Part shown: one piece after another, positions 1-8,236 of the stretch
How the letters are laid out: each line of letters begins with the position of its first letter
Numbering within the stretch: the first letter of the stretch is position 1
Source: PALSA-1336 sp038203095
GTDB taxonomy: Bacteria > Patescibacteriota > Doudnabacteria > UBA920
Direction of reading: 5' to 3'
Assembly: GCA_038203095.1 (NCBI GenBank)
Contig: JBBREH010000002.1
Span: forward strand, 6,284 to 70,283
Length of the DNA stretch: 64,000 nucleotides
Made by a program: the position numbers and the translations under genes
The notes under the pieces: model-generated
What the model was told of the DNA's origin: nothing
The model's database searches: none
Seen by the model: only the letters and a program-made list of their open reading frames with translations

Positions 1-458
1 CCGCGCCAATATGCGCCGGCAGTGTGAGTCAGCTTAAATGCGTCTGGCTTAACTTCACTACTCGGCGAGCCGCTATGCCCGCCTTTGCACAAATCTATAA
101 ATCCGCCGGAAGTGTAAAAGGTTAAATTTTTGCCTTCCTTAGCAAACTCTTCTATTAGTTCAGTTTTGTATTCGTTCCAGGCGAATTCTTTTTTTGCTTC
201 CTCGATTGAGACTTCCTTGCCCACAAAATCCTTCCACATTGGCAAAAGCTGCCGCATCTTTTTTTCTATTTTTGGCAAATCTTTGTCGGTTAACGGCTGA
301 GGCAAATCAAAATCCTGATAAAAACCATTTTCGACAGCCGGCCCAATGGCGTTTTTTGCTCCAGGATAAAGTTGCCTCACTGACGCGGCTAACAAATGGG
401 CAAGCGTATGTCTAATGCCCTGAAGATGTTCTTTTTTGAAATATTCTTGATTGTCCAT
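1..458 (-). CDS. thrS: Threonyl-tRNA synthetase, N-terminal part (runs off the window)
   Basis: Charges tRNA-Thr with threonine in the cytoplasm. The visible 152 residues carry the tRNA-SAD (second additional domain) metal motifs: HTLAH near residue 12 (HxxxH) and DLCKGGH near residue 125 (CxxxH), followed by AGAYWRG, which in ThrRS leads into the class II catalytic core. The protein starts directly at this domain, so the N-terminal TGS domain usual in ThrRS is absent; that is uncommon but plausible for a reduced genome. The ATG at 458 has no clear Shine-Dalgarno sequence. It lies about 95 nt downstream of a strong terminator hairpin in a structured leader, which suggests control by attenuation. 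The catalytic and anticodon domains lie outside the window. Confidence 0.9.
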   Translation of the reverse strand, partial: MDNQEYFKKEHLQGIRHTLAHLLAASVRQLYPGAKNAIGPAVENGFYQDFDLPQPLTDKDLPKIEKKMRQLLPMWKDFVGKEVSIEEAKKEFAWNEYKTELIEEFAKEGKNLTFYTSGGFIDLCKGGHSGSPSSEVKPDAFKLTHTAGAYWR

Positions 459-553
459 AAAAGTAAATTTAAGATTTAAAATTTAAGATTAAAGTTTGTG
501 CTTACTTTCTTTAATCTTAAATCTTTCAGCTTAAATCTGATATAAACACAAAA

Positions 554-787
554 CCCCGAAATTTAGCTACTGATAATTCGCCAGGTGGCGAATCAGTCGC
601 TAAATTCCGGGGTCTCGCAGGAGACGTTTCCGTCCCAGAATTTCATCAGCAAAGGCAGGCCAAGGGCCTGCACTACAGCTAACGAACTTTTCATCTGCTA
701 TGGCTCTAGAACACAGCAGATTTATTGTCTATTGTTTCAAACTCCCTGCTTGGTAGGCAGATCAACATTTGAAGTAGTGAACTAACT
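554..787 (-). promoter_or_regulatory. T-box-like attenuation leader of thrS
   Basis: About 235 nt of structured leader separates the thrS promoter from a Rho-independent terminator. On the minus strand, AAATTCTGGG (643-634) can pair with CCCGGAATTT (611-602) as a 10-bp helix with a one-sided 8-nt bulge ACGGAAAC (633-626). A 5-bp hairpin GTCTC/GAGAC (625-612) caps it. This is the geometry of a T-box antiterminator, and the bulge resembles the UGGNACC consensus. The CCCGGAATTT strand is also needed for the alternative terminator stem (612-554), which is followed by TTTT. Upstream, CACTAC (779-774) and GTAGTG (676-671) enclose a multi-branched domain, and one 7-nt loop (756-750) shows ACC, a Thr codon. 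Both tRNA-Thr genes in the window have U73, which would pair with the A after GG in the bulge. A canonical Stem I was not fitted, and part of the leader (676-652) resembles a dispersed repeat. Confidence 0.5.
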
Positions 788-793
788 AAAAAA

Positions 794-822
794 ATTATAA
801 CAGAAGCCTTAATCCTTGGCAA
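794..822 (-). promoter_or_regulatory. Sigma70-like promoter of thrS leader
   Basis: On the minus strand TTGCCA (822-817) is followed by a 17-nt spacer and a perfect TATAAT (799-794). The predicted start is near 787, giving the long leader described above. The same TTGCCA-17-TATAAT arrangement precedes rpsB and the M23 peptidase gene in this window. Confidence 0.75.
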
Positions 823-895
823 ATAAAGTTTTCCACAGCGGCATTTGGCTTATTTGTTTTATATATGACACCTATTCCTATCTGAATATCTGCGG

Positions 896-3800
896 TTAAT
901 TTACATCTATCATTAAAATTTCAGGCACGTCTCTAAGCTCGGCTAACAACTCATTCGAAACCGCAACCAAACTTTGGGTTTTAATTTTTTTTGCATTTTG
1001 ACCTGTACCGACTGACAAGTAAACCTGGGCGTTGCCTTTATTTTTTTCTAAAATTTCCTTAATTTTATTTAAGGCATTCATATTAGAAAGACCTGCCATA
1101 TGCAAAACTACCTGCTTACTTTTGCCCATTTCGTTCAAAGCCATACTGTATAGATCATCACTAGGCAACTCTTTTATATCATCTGCTATTAATTTAAATT
1201 CTTCATCTTTGTCGGACAAACGGCCAATAACCTGGACTATGCAATCATCAGTTAAAAACTGCACGACTTTTTCCATAATTTTAGGAAAAACCAAAACCTC
1301 AATATTGCCCCCCAAATCTTCAAGAGTAAAAAACGCCATCGGATCATTTTTTCGAGTTAAAGTTTTTTTAAGCCGTGAAATAATACCTCCCATAATCACC
1401 TTACCACCCAGCTCAGTAAGTGAGAGACTTTTTACGCTCCGCAATGTAGATAAAACATTTTTATAAACATCCAAGGGGTGCGCTGAGACATACATACCTA
1501 AATGCTCCTTCTCCCAGAGCAGCTTTTCCTCTTTGGTCGCGGGCACTGAAGGTCTTAATTTTAATTTGCCCATTTTTAAAGACGAACCGAATAAGGAATT
1601 TTGCCCTTCAACGTCCTGCTTTAAGTTTTCACGAACAAATTCCAAAACTTCTTCTGTGTTGGCAAGTAATTGGCCGCGTTCACCAAACGCGTCCAGCGCC
1701 CCGCCCTTGACCAAGGCTTCCCAGGAACGTTTACTAAAGTTTTTGGTGTAAGAACGGATAAGAAAATCTTCGAGAGAAGAATAAGGCTGAGAAGTGCGGG
1801 GTAAATGGTGATTCTCTGCGCTATCAATCCTCAACACTTCACCCTCAACCCTCGCTTGAATTATGCTCGCAATAACATCACTCCCCAAATTCTTAATTGC
1901 GTTTAACCCAAACCGAATAGTCTTTTCATCCACAACCGTAAAATTTCCTAAGCTTTCATTCACATCCGGAGGCAAAACCGCAATCCCAAGCTGATCACAT
2001 TCTTCCACAGCTTCATAAATCTTATCCTCATCACCACTTTCCGCAGTCATTAGCGCAGCCATAAATTCAACAGGGAAATTAGCCTTCATATATGCGGTCT
2101 GATAGCCTACGGCCGAATAAGAGGCTGAATGTGCCTTGTTAAAACCATAAGCTGCGAAAGGTTCAATCCAGGTCCAAATTTGCTCGGCTTTTGAATGCGA
2201 CCATTTGGAAGTATCCATACAGCCCTGCACAAACTTAATTTTTTGCTTAGCCATTTCTTCAGGATTTTTTTTACCTACGGCCTTTCTAAACTTGTCGACC
2301 TCTTCCCAGCTATAGCCGGCCAAATCGTGGGCAATTGTTAAAAGATCGTCCTGATAAACTAAAATTCCATACGTTCGGTGAAGAATTTTTTCCAAAGCAG
2401 GGTCCAAATATTTAATTAATTTTTTGTCGTGCTTTCGCGCAATAAACTCAGGAATAAACTGCATAGGGCCCGGCCGGTAAAGAGCTATCATAGCCATAAT
2501 GTCAAAAATGTTTGCAGGCTTAAGTTCCCTAAGATAACGTGTAATCCCCGACGAACCGAGCTGGAAAACACCAAATGTAAGACCATCAGAAAGTAATTTA
2601 AAAGTTTTAGGGTCAGGATGAGGAAGGTTGTAGATATTAATGGATACATTATGGCGCTTTTGAACCAGGTTCACCGCCGATTCCAAAATTGACAAATTAC
2701 GAATTCCCAGCAAATCTAATTTTACCACTCCAATTGCTTTACTGCTCGCGCCGGCGTCCAAAGAATACATATCGTACTGGGTAATAATTCGCTCACCGTC
2801 CGGCTCTTTTTGCAACGGCATATAGTCAGTCAGGGGAGTCGGAGTTATTACAATACCCGCGGCGTGCATACTCGCATGACGCGCGCAACCTTCCAATTTT
2901 TTTGCAATTTCCAATATTCGATGAGTCTCAGGGTCACGGTCGTAAATTTCTTTAAGTTCCGGGGATTTTTCCAGAGCCTTTTCAAGCGTCATTAAAAAAC
3001 CCTGCTTGCCTATGGGTATCATTTTAGCAATTTGGTCGCATTTGCTATAAGGGACGGCCATAGCGCGACCAACATCGCGCACGGCGGCGCGTGCGGCCAT
3101 GGTTCCAAAAGTTATAATTTGCGCTACCTTGTCCTTTCCATACTTATCAGTAATATAATTAATAACTTCGTCTCGACGGTTGTCGGCAATATCCAAGTCA
3201 ATATCCGGCGGTGTCGGACGATGCATTGTCAAAAAACGCTCAAATGATAACTCATAATATAGAGGATCAACATTAGTAATGCCGAGAATTCGGCCAACAA
3301 TACTGCCGGCGGCACTTCCCCTAGTGTTAGTAATTGCACCAATATTATGCGCTCCCGAAACCACGTCTGCCACCATTAAAAAATAGGTGTCGAAGCCTTT
3401 TTTTATAATAATATTAAGTTCATATTCAATTCGCTGTCTAATTTCTTCGGGAATTATTAACTCCTGTTTATCGTTGCCGACAACTGTATTTGAGCCACGC
3501 GGCCTTTCACTAGCTATGATTCTTTCGTCTTCCCGCTGAACAGTTGTCAATGACGGAACCCCTTGCAATGTGTATGAAGCCAATTTGCCATACATTAACA
3601 AAGCTTTTTCGTAAACCATCTTTCTTAAATAGTTCTCCGAGGTCATACCCTCAGGAATTTCCACCTGGGGAAAATAGCGTTGATCAATTAAAATTTCTAA
3701 ATTACACATCTCTGCCACTTTTTGCGTATTTTGCACAGCCTCAGGCAAATCAAAAAATAGCTCCATCATTTTTTGCGGGGAATGAAGTGACAAATCGCAA

Positions 3801-4537
3801 CTGCGCATATCCAAACGGTCTGTGTCGCCTACAATCCTACCCGTGCCGATGCAAACCATAACATCTTGTGCCTCGGCGTCTTCGGGATAAATATAGTGGC
3901 AATCCGCCGTCGCGACGACTGACAAATTATTAGCCTTGGCCAATTCAACCAAGCGATGATTGAGTTCTGTTTGGCGCTGATGATCCTCCTGCTGTGAAGG
4001 TTTAATATTCCTTTGTATTTCAATAAATAATTTTTCCGCGGTAAAAATTTCCAAATACTTTTCCAAAACTTTTTGCGCCTCACCTTGAGATTTATTCATT
4101 AACGCGCGGGCAATTTCTCCTCGCTGACAACCGGACAGGCAAATTAACCCTTGAGCATGTTTTGATAACAACTCTAAATCAATTCTGGGTTTGTAATAAA
4201 AGCCGTCCAGGTGGGCTTTGGTGGTAAGCATTATCAAATTTTTATAACCTTCGTCATTTTGCGCCAATAGCGTTAAATGATGGTAATCGGCGTCAATTTT
4301 GCCTTCTTTTTCTCCCATACCACGAGGCGCAACATAGGCCTCCAGGCCGATAATCGGTTTAATGCCGGCTTCTTTGCATGTGTTGTAAAATTCCACGGCG
4401 CCATACATTACACCGTGATCGGTAATTGCCAGACTCTCCATACCCAATTCTTTGGCACGCTCAACCAGCGGCTCTATTTTAGACAAGCCGTCAAGTAATG
4501 AAAAATGCGAATGGCAATGCAAATGGGTGAAATTCAT
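896..4537 (-). CDS. dnaE: DNA polymerase III subunit alpha
   Basis: Catalytic subunit of the replicative polymerase. About 1213 aa, normal for bacterial DnaE. The N-terminus is a PHP domain (THLHCHSHFSLLDG, with further metal-ligand regions ITDHG and TADCH), so metal residues look intact. RGSAAGS and PDIDLDIADNRRDEV (about residue 447) form the catalytic palm with its Asp triad; HASMHAAGIVI lies near 555; a C-terminal OB fold (MGGIISRLKKTLTRKND) begins near 1048. The ATG at 4537 (MNFTHLH) is preferred over a TTG 12 nt upstream because the PHP motif begins at once. An extra, low-similarity stretch near residues 325-355 between PHP and palm contains a short inverted repeat (ACAACTGT/ACAGTTGT). 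The gene is divergent from the next one and has its own intergenic repeat region. Confidence 0.96.
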   Translation of the reverse strand: MNFTHLHCHSHFSLLDGLSKIEPLVERAKELGMESLAITDHGVMYGAVEFYNTCKEAGIKPIIGLEAYVAPRGMGEKEGKIDADYHHLTLLAQNDEGYKNLIMLTTKAHLDGFYYKPRIDLELLSKHAQGLICLSGCQRGEIARALMNKSQGEAQKVLEKYLEIFTAEKLFIEIQRNIKPSQQEDHQRQTELNHRLVELAKANNLSVVATADCHYIYPEDAEAQDVMVCIGTGRIVGDTDRLDMRSCDLSLHSPQKMMELFFDLPEAVQNTQKVAEMCNLEILIDQRYFPQVEIPEGMTSENYLRKMVYEKALLMYGKLASYTLQGVPSLTTVQREDERIIASERPRGSNTVVGNDKQELIIPEEIRQRIEYELNIIIKKGFDTYFLMVADVVSGAHNIGAITNTRGSAAGSIVGRILGITNVDPLYYELSFERFLTMHRPTPPDIDLDIADNRRDEVINYITDKYGKDKVAQIITFGTMAARAAVRDVGRAMAVPYSKCDQIAKMIPIGKQGFLMTLEKALEKSPELKEIYDRDPETHRILEIAKKLEGCARHASMHAAGIVITPTPLTDYMPLQKEPDGERIITQYDMYSLDAGASSKAIGVVKLDLLGIRNLSILESAVNLVQKRHNVSINIYNLPHPDPKTFKLLSDGLTFGVFQLGSSGITRYLRELKPANIFDIMAMIALYRPGPMQFIPEFIARKHDKKLIKYLDPALEKILHRTYGILVYQDDLLTIAHDLAGYSWEEVDKFRKAVGKKNPEEMAKQKIKFVQGCMDTSKWSHSKAEQIWTWIEPFAAYGFNKAHSASYSAVGYQTAYMKANFPVEFMAALMTAESGDEDKIYEAVEECDQLGIAVLPPDVNESLGNFTVVDEKTIRFGLNAIKNLGSDVIASIIQARVEGEVLRIDSAENHHLPRTSQPYSSLEDFLIRSYTKNFSKRSWEALVKGGALDAFGERGQLLANTEEVLEFVRENLKQDVEGQNSLFGSSLKMGKLKLRPSVPATKEEKLLWEKEHLGMYVSAHPLDVYKNVLSTLRSVKSLSLTELGGKVIMGGIISRLKKTLTRKNDPMAFFTLEDLGGNIEVLVFPKIMEKVVQFLTDDCIVQVIGRLSDKDEEFKLIADDIKELPSDDLYSMALNEMGKSKQVVLHMAGLSNMNALNKIKEILEKNKGNAQVYLSVGTGQNAKKIKTQSLVAVSNELLAELRDVPEILMIDVN

Positions 4538-4540
4538 AAC

Positions 4541-4635
4541 AATTAACAATTTACGATTAACAATTTCCGCTAAGGGGTCCGCCTTTGGCGGAAACTTATT
4601 CCTAAGTTAATCGTCAATTGTCAATCGTTAATCGT
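4541..4635. repeat. Inverted repeats between divergent dnaE and 4714 gene
   Basis: Copies of the motif AACAATTTACGATTAACAAT on one side and its rough complement (TTAATCGTCAATTG...TTAATCG) on the other flank a small TCCGCCTTTGGCGGA palindrome at 4578-4592. The same ATTAACAATT-type and TCCGCC/GGCGGA units recur across the window (for example 15526-15625, 8906-8935, 36133-36162). No gene is seen here. A possible -10 box (TATAAT, near 4671) for the plus-strand gene follows. Confidence 0.6.
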
Positions 4636-4713
4636 TCTAGCCTATCATACCAAAATTCTACCAACTTTGCTATAATTAAAATATATAAAATCAACAATAA
4701 AAATAATCCATTT

Positions 4714-5586
4714 ATGTCTTTATTCAAAGATCAAGTCAAGCTGGGCTTTCAAGAAGCCGAACTTGAAACCCAAAAAACTTTAGCCGGGCTGCCACCTCTT
4801 ATTAGGTGGCTTGCGATAATTTTTACCATCATGATTATTCCGGTTTACTATTCTGCAAAAATTATTTCCCGAAAAATCTTAACAAGTAGATACTCCCAAG
4901 GGGCCCTTTACGCCAAACCAAGTTTTACTAACCCAAAAAAACTAATTATTTCCAATGTGAACGTTGTGACCACCGGTAGCGGAAGTTTTGCCGCCGGAGT
5001 CAAAATCAAAAATCCAAATTTAGATTTGTCTTTAGAAAACCTGCCCTTTTCATTTAAATTTTATAATGAAAAAAAACAACTAGTTTATACTTATGAAGAT
5101 AAGTTATTTTTACTGCCCGACGAGGAAAAATATGTCACCGTTCCGACGTTCACAGCAATAGAAAACGTTTCCTTTGCAAACTTTGAAATACCAAATGAGC
5201 TTCCCTGGCAAAAAAAATTAACAATTCCCAAAGTCCAGTTTTCTACTTCCGTACCCAACTCATACCAGCAAAGTTCGCCGGAGGCGTTTATAGTTGAAGG
5301 GGACTTTACTAACGACAGTCCTTATACTTTAAAAAGTGTTCGTTTGACATTTATTATTTTTGGCGCACAAGACAAAATTGTTGGCATAAGCCAGCGGGAT
5401 GAGTTCACTGTAAGCCCTTTTGAAAGACGAGCGTACAAACAACTTTGGCCTTTAATTTCTGCTCCGGACATAAGCCGGGTTGAGGTCAGGGCCGAAACCA
5501 ATACCTTAAATTCCAACAATCTGGTTATTAATTCAAGCCCTTCACCAGCTTCCGATTTAAGCCGACCGAGGAATAAAAATAGATAA
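4714..5586 (+). CDS. Membrane-anchored protein of unknown function
   Basis: 290 aa from the ATG at 4714 (MSLFKDQVKLGFQEAE); the upstream in-frame extension overlaps the repeat region and is unlikely to be coding. There is one clear transmembrane segment near residues 30-52 (WLAIIFTIMIIPVYYSAKII) after a charged N-terminus. The remaining about 230 residues look like an extracytoplasmic beta-rich domain with conserved-looking stretches such as SGSFAAGVKIKNPN and FIVEGDFTNDSPYTLKSVRLTFIIF, suggesting two immunoglobulin-like or late-embryogenesis-type repeats. I do not recognise the family. It precedes rodA by 62 nt and may be co-transcribed, hinting at an envelope role, but this is inference only. 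Confidence 0.75.
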   Translation: MSLFKDQVKLGFQEAELETQKTLAGLPPLIRWLAIIFTIMIIPVYYSAKIISRKILTSRYSQGALYAKPSFTNPKKLIISNVNVVTTGSGSFAAGVKIKNPNLDLSLENLPFSFKFYNEKKQLVYTYEDKLFLLPDEEKYVTVPTFTAIENVSFANFEIPNELPWQKKLTIPKVQFSTSVPNSYQQSSPEAFIVEGDFTNDSPYTLKSVRLTFIIFGAQDKIVGISQRDEFTVSPFERRAYKQLWPLISAPDISRVEVRAETNTLNSNNLVINSSPSPASDLSRPRNKNR

Positions 5587-5648
5587 TTCATCTTTATTGT
5601 TTTATTTTAGACAAATACGCGTAAAAATAAGCAACAACGGGAAAAACA

Positions 5649-6749
5649 ATGCACCATCTTCTTAACCGATTCAAATATTTTGATCTGCCACTGCTGGCGG
5701 CCACATTACTGCTGGCCTTGGCCGGTCTCGCAATTTTGTATGCTACCACGCTTTCGGACAATTCCACAACGGTTTTTAACCGACAGTTAATTTTTTTAGC
5801 TTTCGGTTTAATTATTTTTATATTTTTAAGTCTTTATGACTATCATGCTCTGACCAAGTCAAACCGAATTATTTATATTGTTCTAATTTGTTTGCTTGTC
5901 TATCTTCTAGTTTTTGCCTCGCCTGTTAAAGGGGGCAAGCGCTGGATAGACTTTTCATTTTTTCGTTTTCAGCCCGCTGAGTTTGCCAAAGTAGTAATTA
6001 TTTTAGGTCTGGCGCGGTTGCTCCATTTAGCCCGAGGTCAAATTAATTCATGGCGCACTATTACTTGGTCATTTTTTTATGCAATTTTGCCGGCAGCTTT
6101 GGTGCTGTTTGAACCCGACTTGGGCTCGTCTCTTATTATTTTTAGCTTGTGGGTTGGCATTATCATGCTTAGCTCAATAAAAAAGAAGTTTTTGGCGGTA
6201 TTATTTTTTATTGCGCTATTTGGCTTGGGAGTCGGCTGGCAATTCGTTTTAAAAGATTTTCAAAAAGATAGGATTAGAGTTTTTTTAAACCCAGATTTAG
6301 ATCCAAAAGGCAGGGGATACAACGTTAAGCAGGCGACAATTGCCGTGGGAGCCGGTGAACTAGTTGGAAGAGGTTTGGGCAAAGGTGTGCAGAGCCAACA
6401 CAAATTCTTACCTGAACGACAAACCGACTTTATTTTTGCCGCCTCTAGCGAAGAAATTGGCTTTTTAGGTTCTGTTAGCCTATTAATGCTTTACTTTTTT
6501 TTACTTTGGCGAATATCAAAGATCATAAAAAAAACCAAGGATGATTTAGGCATGTATCTAGCCGGTGGGGCATTCTTTTTTTTCTTTTTCCATGTCGTAA
6601 TTAATGTAGGCATGAATATTGGGCTTTTGCCGGTAACCGGCATTCCTCTGCCCTTTGTCAGCGCCGGTGGCAGTTCCTTAATTGCCAGCTTAATTCTGCT
6701 GGGAATTGTACAAAATATTGCTGTTGAGTCCAAAGCTTTGCGCTTTTAA
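5649..6749 (+). CDS. rodA: Peptidoglycan polymerase RodA (SEDS family)
   Basis: SEDS-family glycosyltransferase that polymerises lipid II for cell elongation in the inner membrane. 366 aa with about ten hydrophobic segments. Hallmarks: GGKRWIDFSFFRFQPAEFAKV near residue 97, the FEPDLGSSLIIF segment carrying the catalytic Asp of the family, and the C-terminal GIPLPFVSAGGSSLIASLILLG. The substrate-facing motifs favour RodA/MrdB over FtsW, although the two are hard to tell apart without a tree and no FtsW neighbour is visible. It is placed after a membrane-anchored unknown protein. RBS is weak. Confidence 0.92.
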   Translation: MHHLLNRFKYFDLPLLAATLLLALAGLAILYATTLSDNSTTVFNRQLIFLAFGLIIFIFLSLYDYHALTKSNRIIYIVLICLLVYLLVFASPVKGGKRWIDFSFFRFQPAEFAKVVIILGLARLLHLARGQINSWRTITWSFFYAILPAALVLFEPDLGSSLIIFSLWVGIIMLSSIKKKFLAVLFFIALFGLGVGWQFVLKDFQKDRIRVFLNPDLDPKGRGYNVKQATIAVGAGELVGRGLGKGVQSQHKFLPERQTDFIFAASSEEIGFLGSVSLLMLYFFLLWRISKIIKKTKDDLGMYLAGGAFFFFFFHVVINVGMNIGLLPVTGIPLPFVSAGGSSLIASLILLGIVQNIAVESKALRF

Positions 6750-6765
6750 TTACATCTGGTATACT
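6738..6765 (+). promoter_or_regulatory. Promoter for the 6772 gene, leaderless type
   Basis: TTGCGC (6738-6743), a 16-nt spacer and TATACT (6760-6765). The -10 box ends 6 nt before the ATG at 6772, so the transcript would begin at or next to the start codon. It lies over the 3' end of rodA. Confidence 0.5.
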
Positions 6766-6771
6766 TAAATT

Positions 6772-7170
6772 ATGAAAAATAATATACCCTGCGGAGCGGG
6801 GTCCGGTTCTGCCGGAAAATCTTTTGACTTTAAAAAAATTATTGAATGGCTGGGCTTTGTTTTAAAGTGTCCGATTTGTGGGCATAAGTATAAACTGGAG
6901 CAGACTAAAGTTTTAGAGAGTGAACAGAACGAAATCTATAACGAAGCACGGATTTTAATCCACTCCGACTGCGTCAAATGCAAAAGCTCGGTAATGTTCA
7001 ATGTTGAAATCCGCGGACCGGAAGTCTTTAGCGTTGGTATGGTTACCGACCTAACCGGCAAAGACAGCTCCAAATTCAACAAACTCGGACCCATTAGCTC
7101 CAACGAAATTATCGGCCTACACCAGGAGCTTAAAAACTTTAAGGGCGATTTTGTTGCCGCGTTTACATAA
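6772..7170 (+). CDS. Zinc-ribbon-like protein of unknown function
   Basis: 132 aa. Two cysteine pairs, CPIC (near residue 35) and CVKC (near 66), about 30 residues apart, look like a split zinc ribbon; no transmembrane segment is evident. The remaining sequence, including EVFSVGMVTDLTGKDSSKF and GLHQELKNFKGDF, is conserved-looking but not recognised. The start codon lies 6 nt after a -10 box, suggesting leaderless translation. It is followed closely by another small gene. Function unknown. Confidence 0.7.
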   Translation: MKNNIPCGAGSGSAGKSFDFKKIIEWLGFVLKCPICGHKYKLEQTKVLESEQNEIYNEARILIHSDCVKCKSSVMFNVEIRGPEVFSVGMVTDLTGKDSSKFNKLGPISSNEIIGLHQELKNFKGDFVAAFT

Positions 7171-7192
7171 TTAAACAACAAGAAACAAAAAT

Positions 7193-7816
7193 ATGGGGAG
7201 AAAAATTGTATATGGGTTTTTGGGCTTAATAATTTTCTTAATTATTGGCGCATTAGTAGCATATGGCATTAGTACAATCATACCGTTTCCAGCACCTATT
7301 TACTTAATTATTTTAGGGATTATAGTCATTTTAGGAGTTTGGCTTAGTATAAAATTTGCAAGTAAGAGAAATCAAGCTGAGCTACAAGCAGATCCGACTA
7401 CTAGAGGTCATTTTTTAGCAGAAACCCCGAAATCACTTAGGTATTATTTTTTAGTCGTTGGTATATACCAATTGACTGTGGCATTCAGACTCCAGCCAAA
7501 TCTTACAGCTATAATCACCAGTCTTATCGCTTTGATATTTGGAATTATCCAAATCTATATTGCCATAAAATTTGACTCTGTGATAAAAGACAAAATTAAA
7601 TTCATTATAAATTTCCTTTGGATTCAGCTTGTTTATTCTATTTTGTTGTTTATAATGTTGTTCTTTGTATTAAAATTTAACACCTTCTTTGCTTGGGCAC
7701 TAATGGGAGAAGTCGCTATTACTTTGTATTTAATTTCAAACTCAAAACGCATACACAATAATCTTTTAAGTCAGCAAGTTTCTGTGCCGACACCTCCATT
7801 AAGCCCGAACTTATAG
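7193..7816 (+). CDS. Small integral membrane protein
   Basis: 207 aa with about six hydrophobic segments (residues 5-30, 33-52, 80-95, 104-124, 136-160, 165-185) separated by short charged loops, and a hydrophilic tail ending VSVPTPPLSPNL. No catalytic motif is visible and I do not recognise the family. The base composition is more AT-rich than in rodA, common for membrane genes here. It lies 22 nt after the zinc-ribbon gene and may be translated from the same message. Confidence 0.65.
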   Translation: MGRKIVYGFLGLIIFLIIGALVAYGISTIIPFPAPIYLIILGIIVILGVWLSIKFASKRNQAELQADPTTRGHFLAETPKSLRYYFLVVGIYQLTVAFRLQPNLTAIITSLIALIFGIIQIYIAIKFDSVIKDKIKFIINFLWIQLVYSILLFIMLFFVLKFNTFFAWALMGEVAITLYLISNSKRIHNNLLSQQVSVPTPPLSPNL

Positions 7817-7830
7817 TTTACCACTTATGT

Positions 7831-7996
7831 AGGCTTTCAGCTTCCTGTCCGCTCAATCCGTTCAGCAACTTGACCAGACAATATCTAAACTGCCATTTAA
7901 GCGTCTCTGAAAGCCTTATAATAATCGTAGCGACCATATAAACGCCTAAAAAATGTTAGATTTACGCCGGATATAAAGCTGAACAGATAAGCGGAC
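7831..7996. repeat. Nested inverted repeats in a 420-bp gene-free stretch (7817-8236)
   Basis: AGGCTTTCAG (7831-7840) pairs with CTGAAAGCCT (7907-7916), and GTCCGCTCAATCCGTTCAGC (from 7847) pairs imperfectly with GCTGAACAGATAAGCGGAC (7978-7996). The stretch looks like a degenerate palindromic insertion. No open reading frame of interest overlaps it. The rest of the gap holds a GTCATTCC-type repeat (8101-8197) and a weak promoter-like TTGATA-16-TATATA (8046-8073) that could serve rplY. Confidence 0.5.
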
Positions 7997-8100
7997 ACTG
8001 GAGTCGAACGACATAACCAACCTGCCTGGACAAAATCCGGGCTTTTTGATACAATTATCAGGATTTATATATAAGGTTTTACTAGAGTAGGTAAGTAGAC

Positions 8101-8197
8101 TGTCATTCCCAGGAGCCATATTTGAAGGCTTCATTAGACAACAAAGCAATCTATCAACTATAAAGATAGGATCGCTTCTTTTGCCACAGCGATGACA
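8101..8197. repeat. GTCATTCC...GATGACA palindromic repeat
   Basis: The unit starts TGTCATTCCCAGGAGCC and ends TTGCCACAGCGATGACA, with an internal GCAATCTATC / GATAGGATCGC pairing. It resembles the common bacterial intergenic repeats of the form GTCATTGCGAGGAGCGAAG... with AAGCAATCT in the middle. It lies just upstream of rplY and could be part of its leader. Confidence 0.6.
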
Positions 8198-8236
8198 AAT
8201 TGAAAGCCGATGGTGTAAAATCAAAAGGAAACGAGA

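Noticed and set aside
610..660. Hammerhead-ribozyme-like CTGATGA ... GGAAAC on the minus strand of the thrS leader
   Set aside because: The core CUGAUGA and GAAA are present, but the intervening bases do not form stem II and no NUH cleavage site follows the next stem. The T-box-like fold explains the same bases better.
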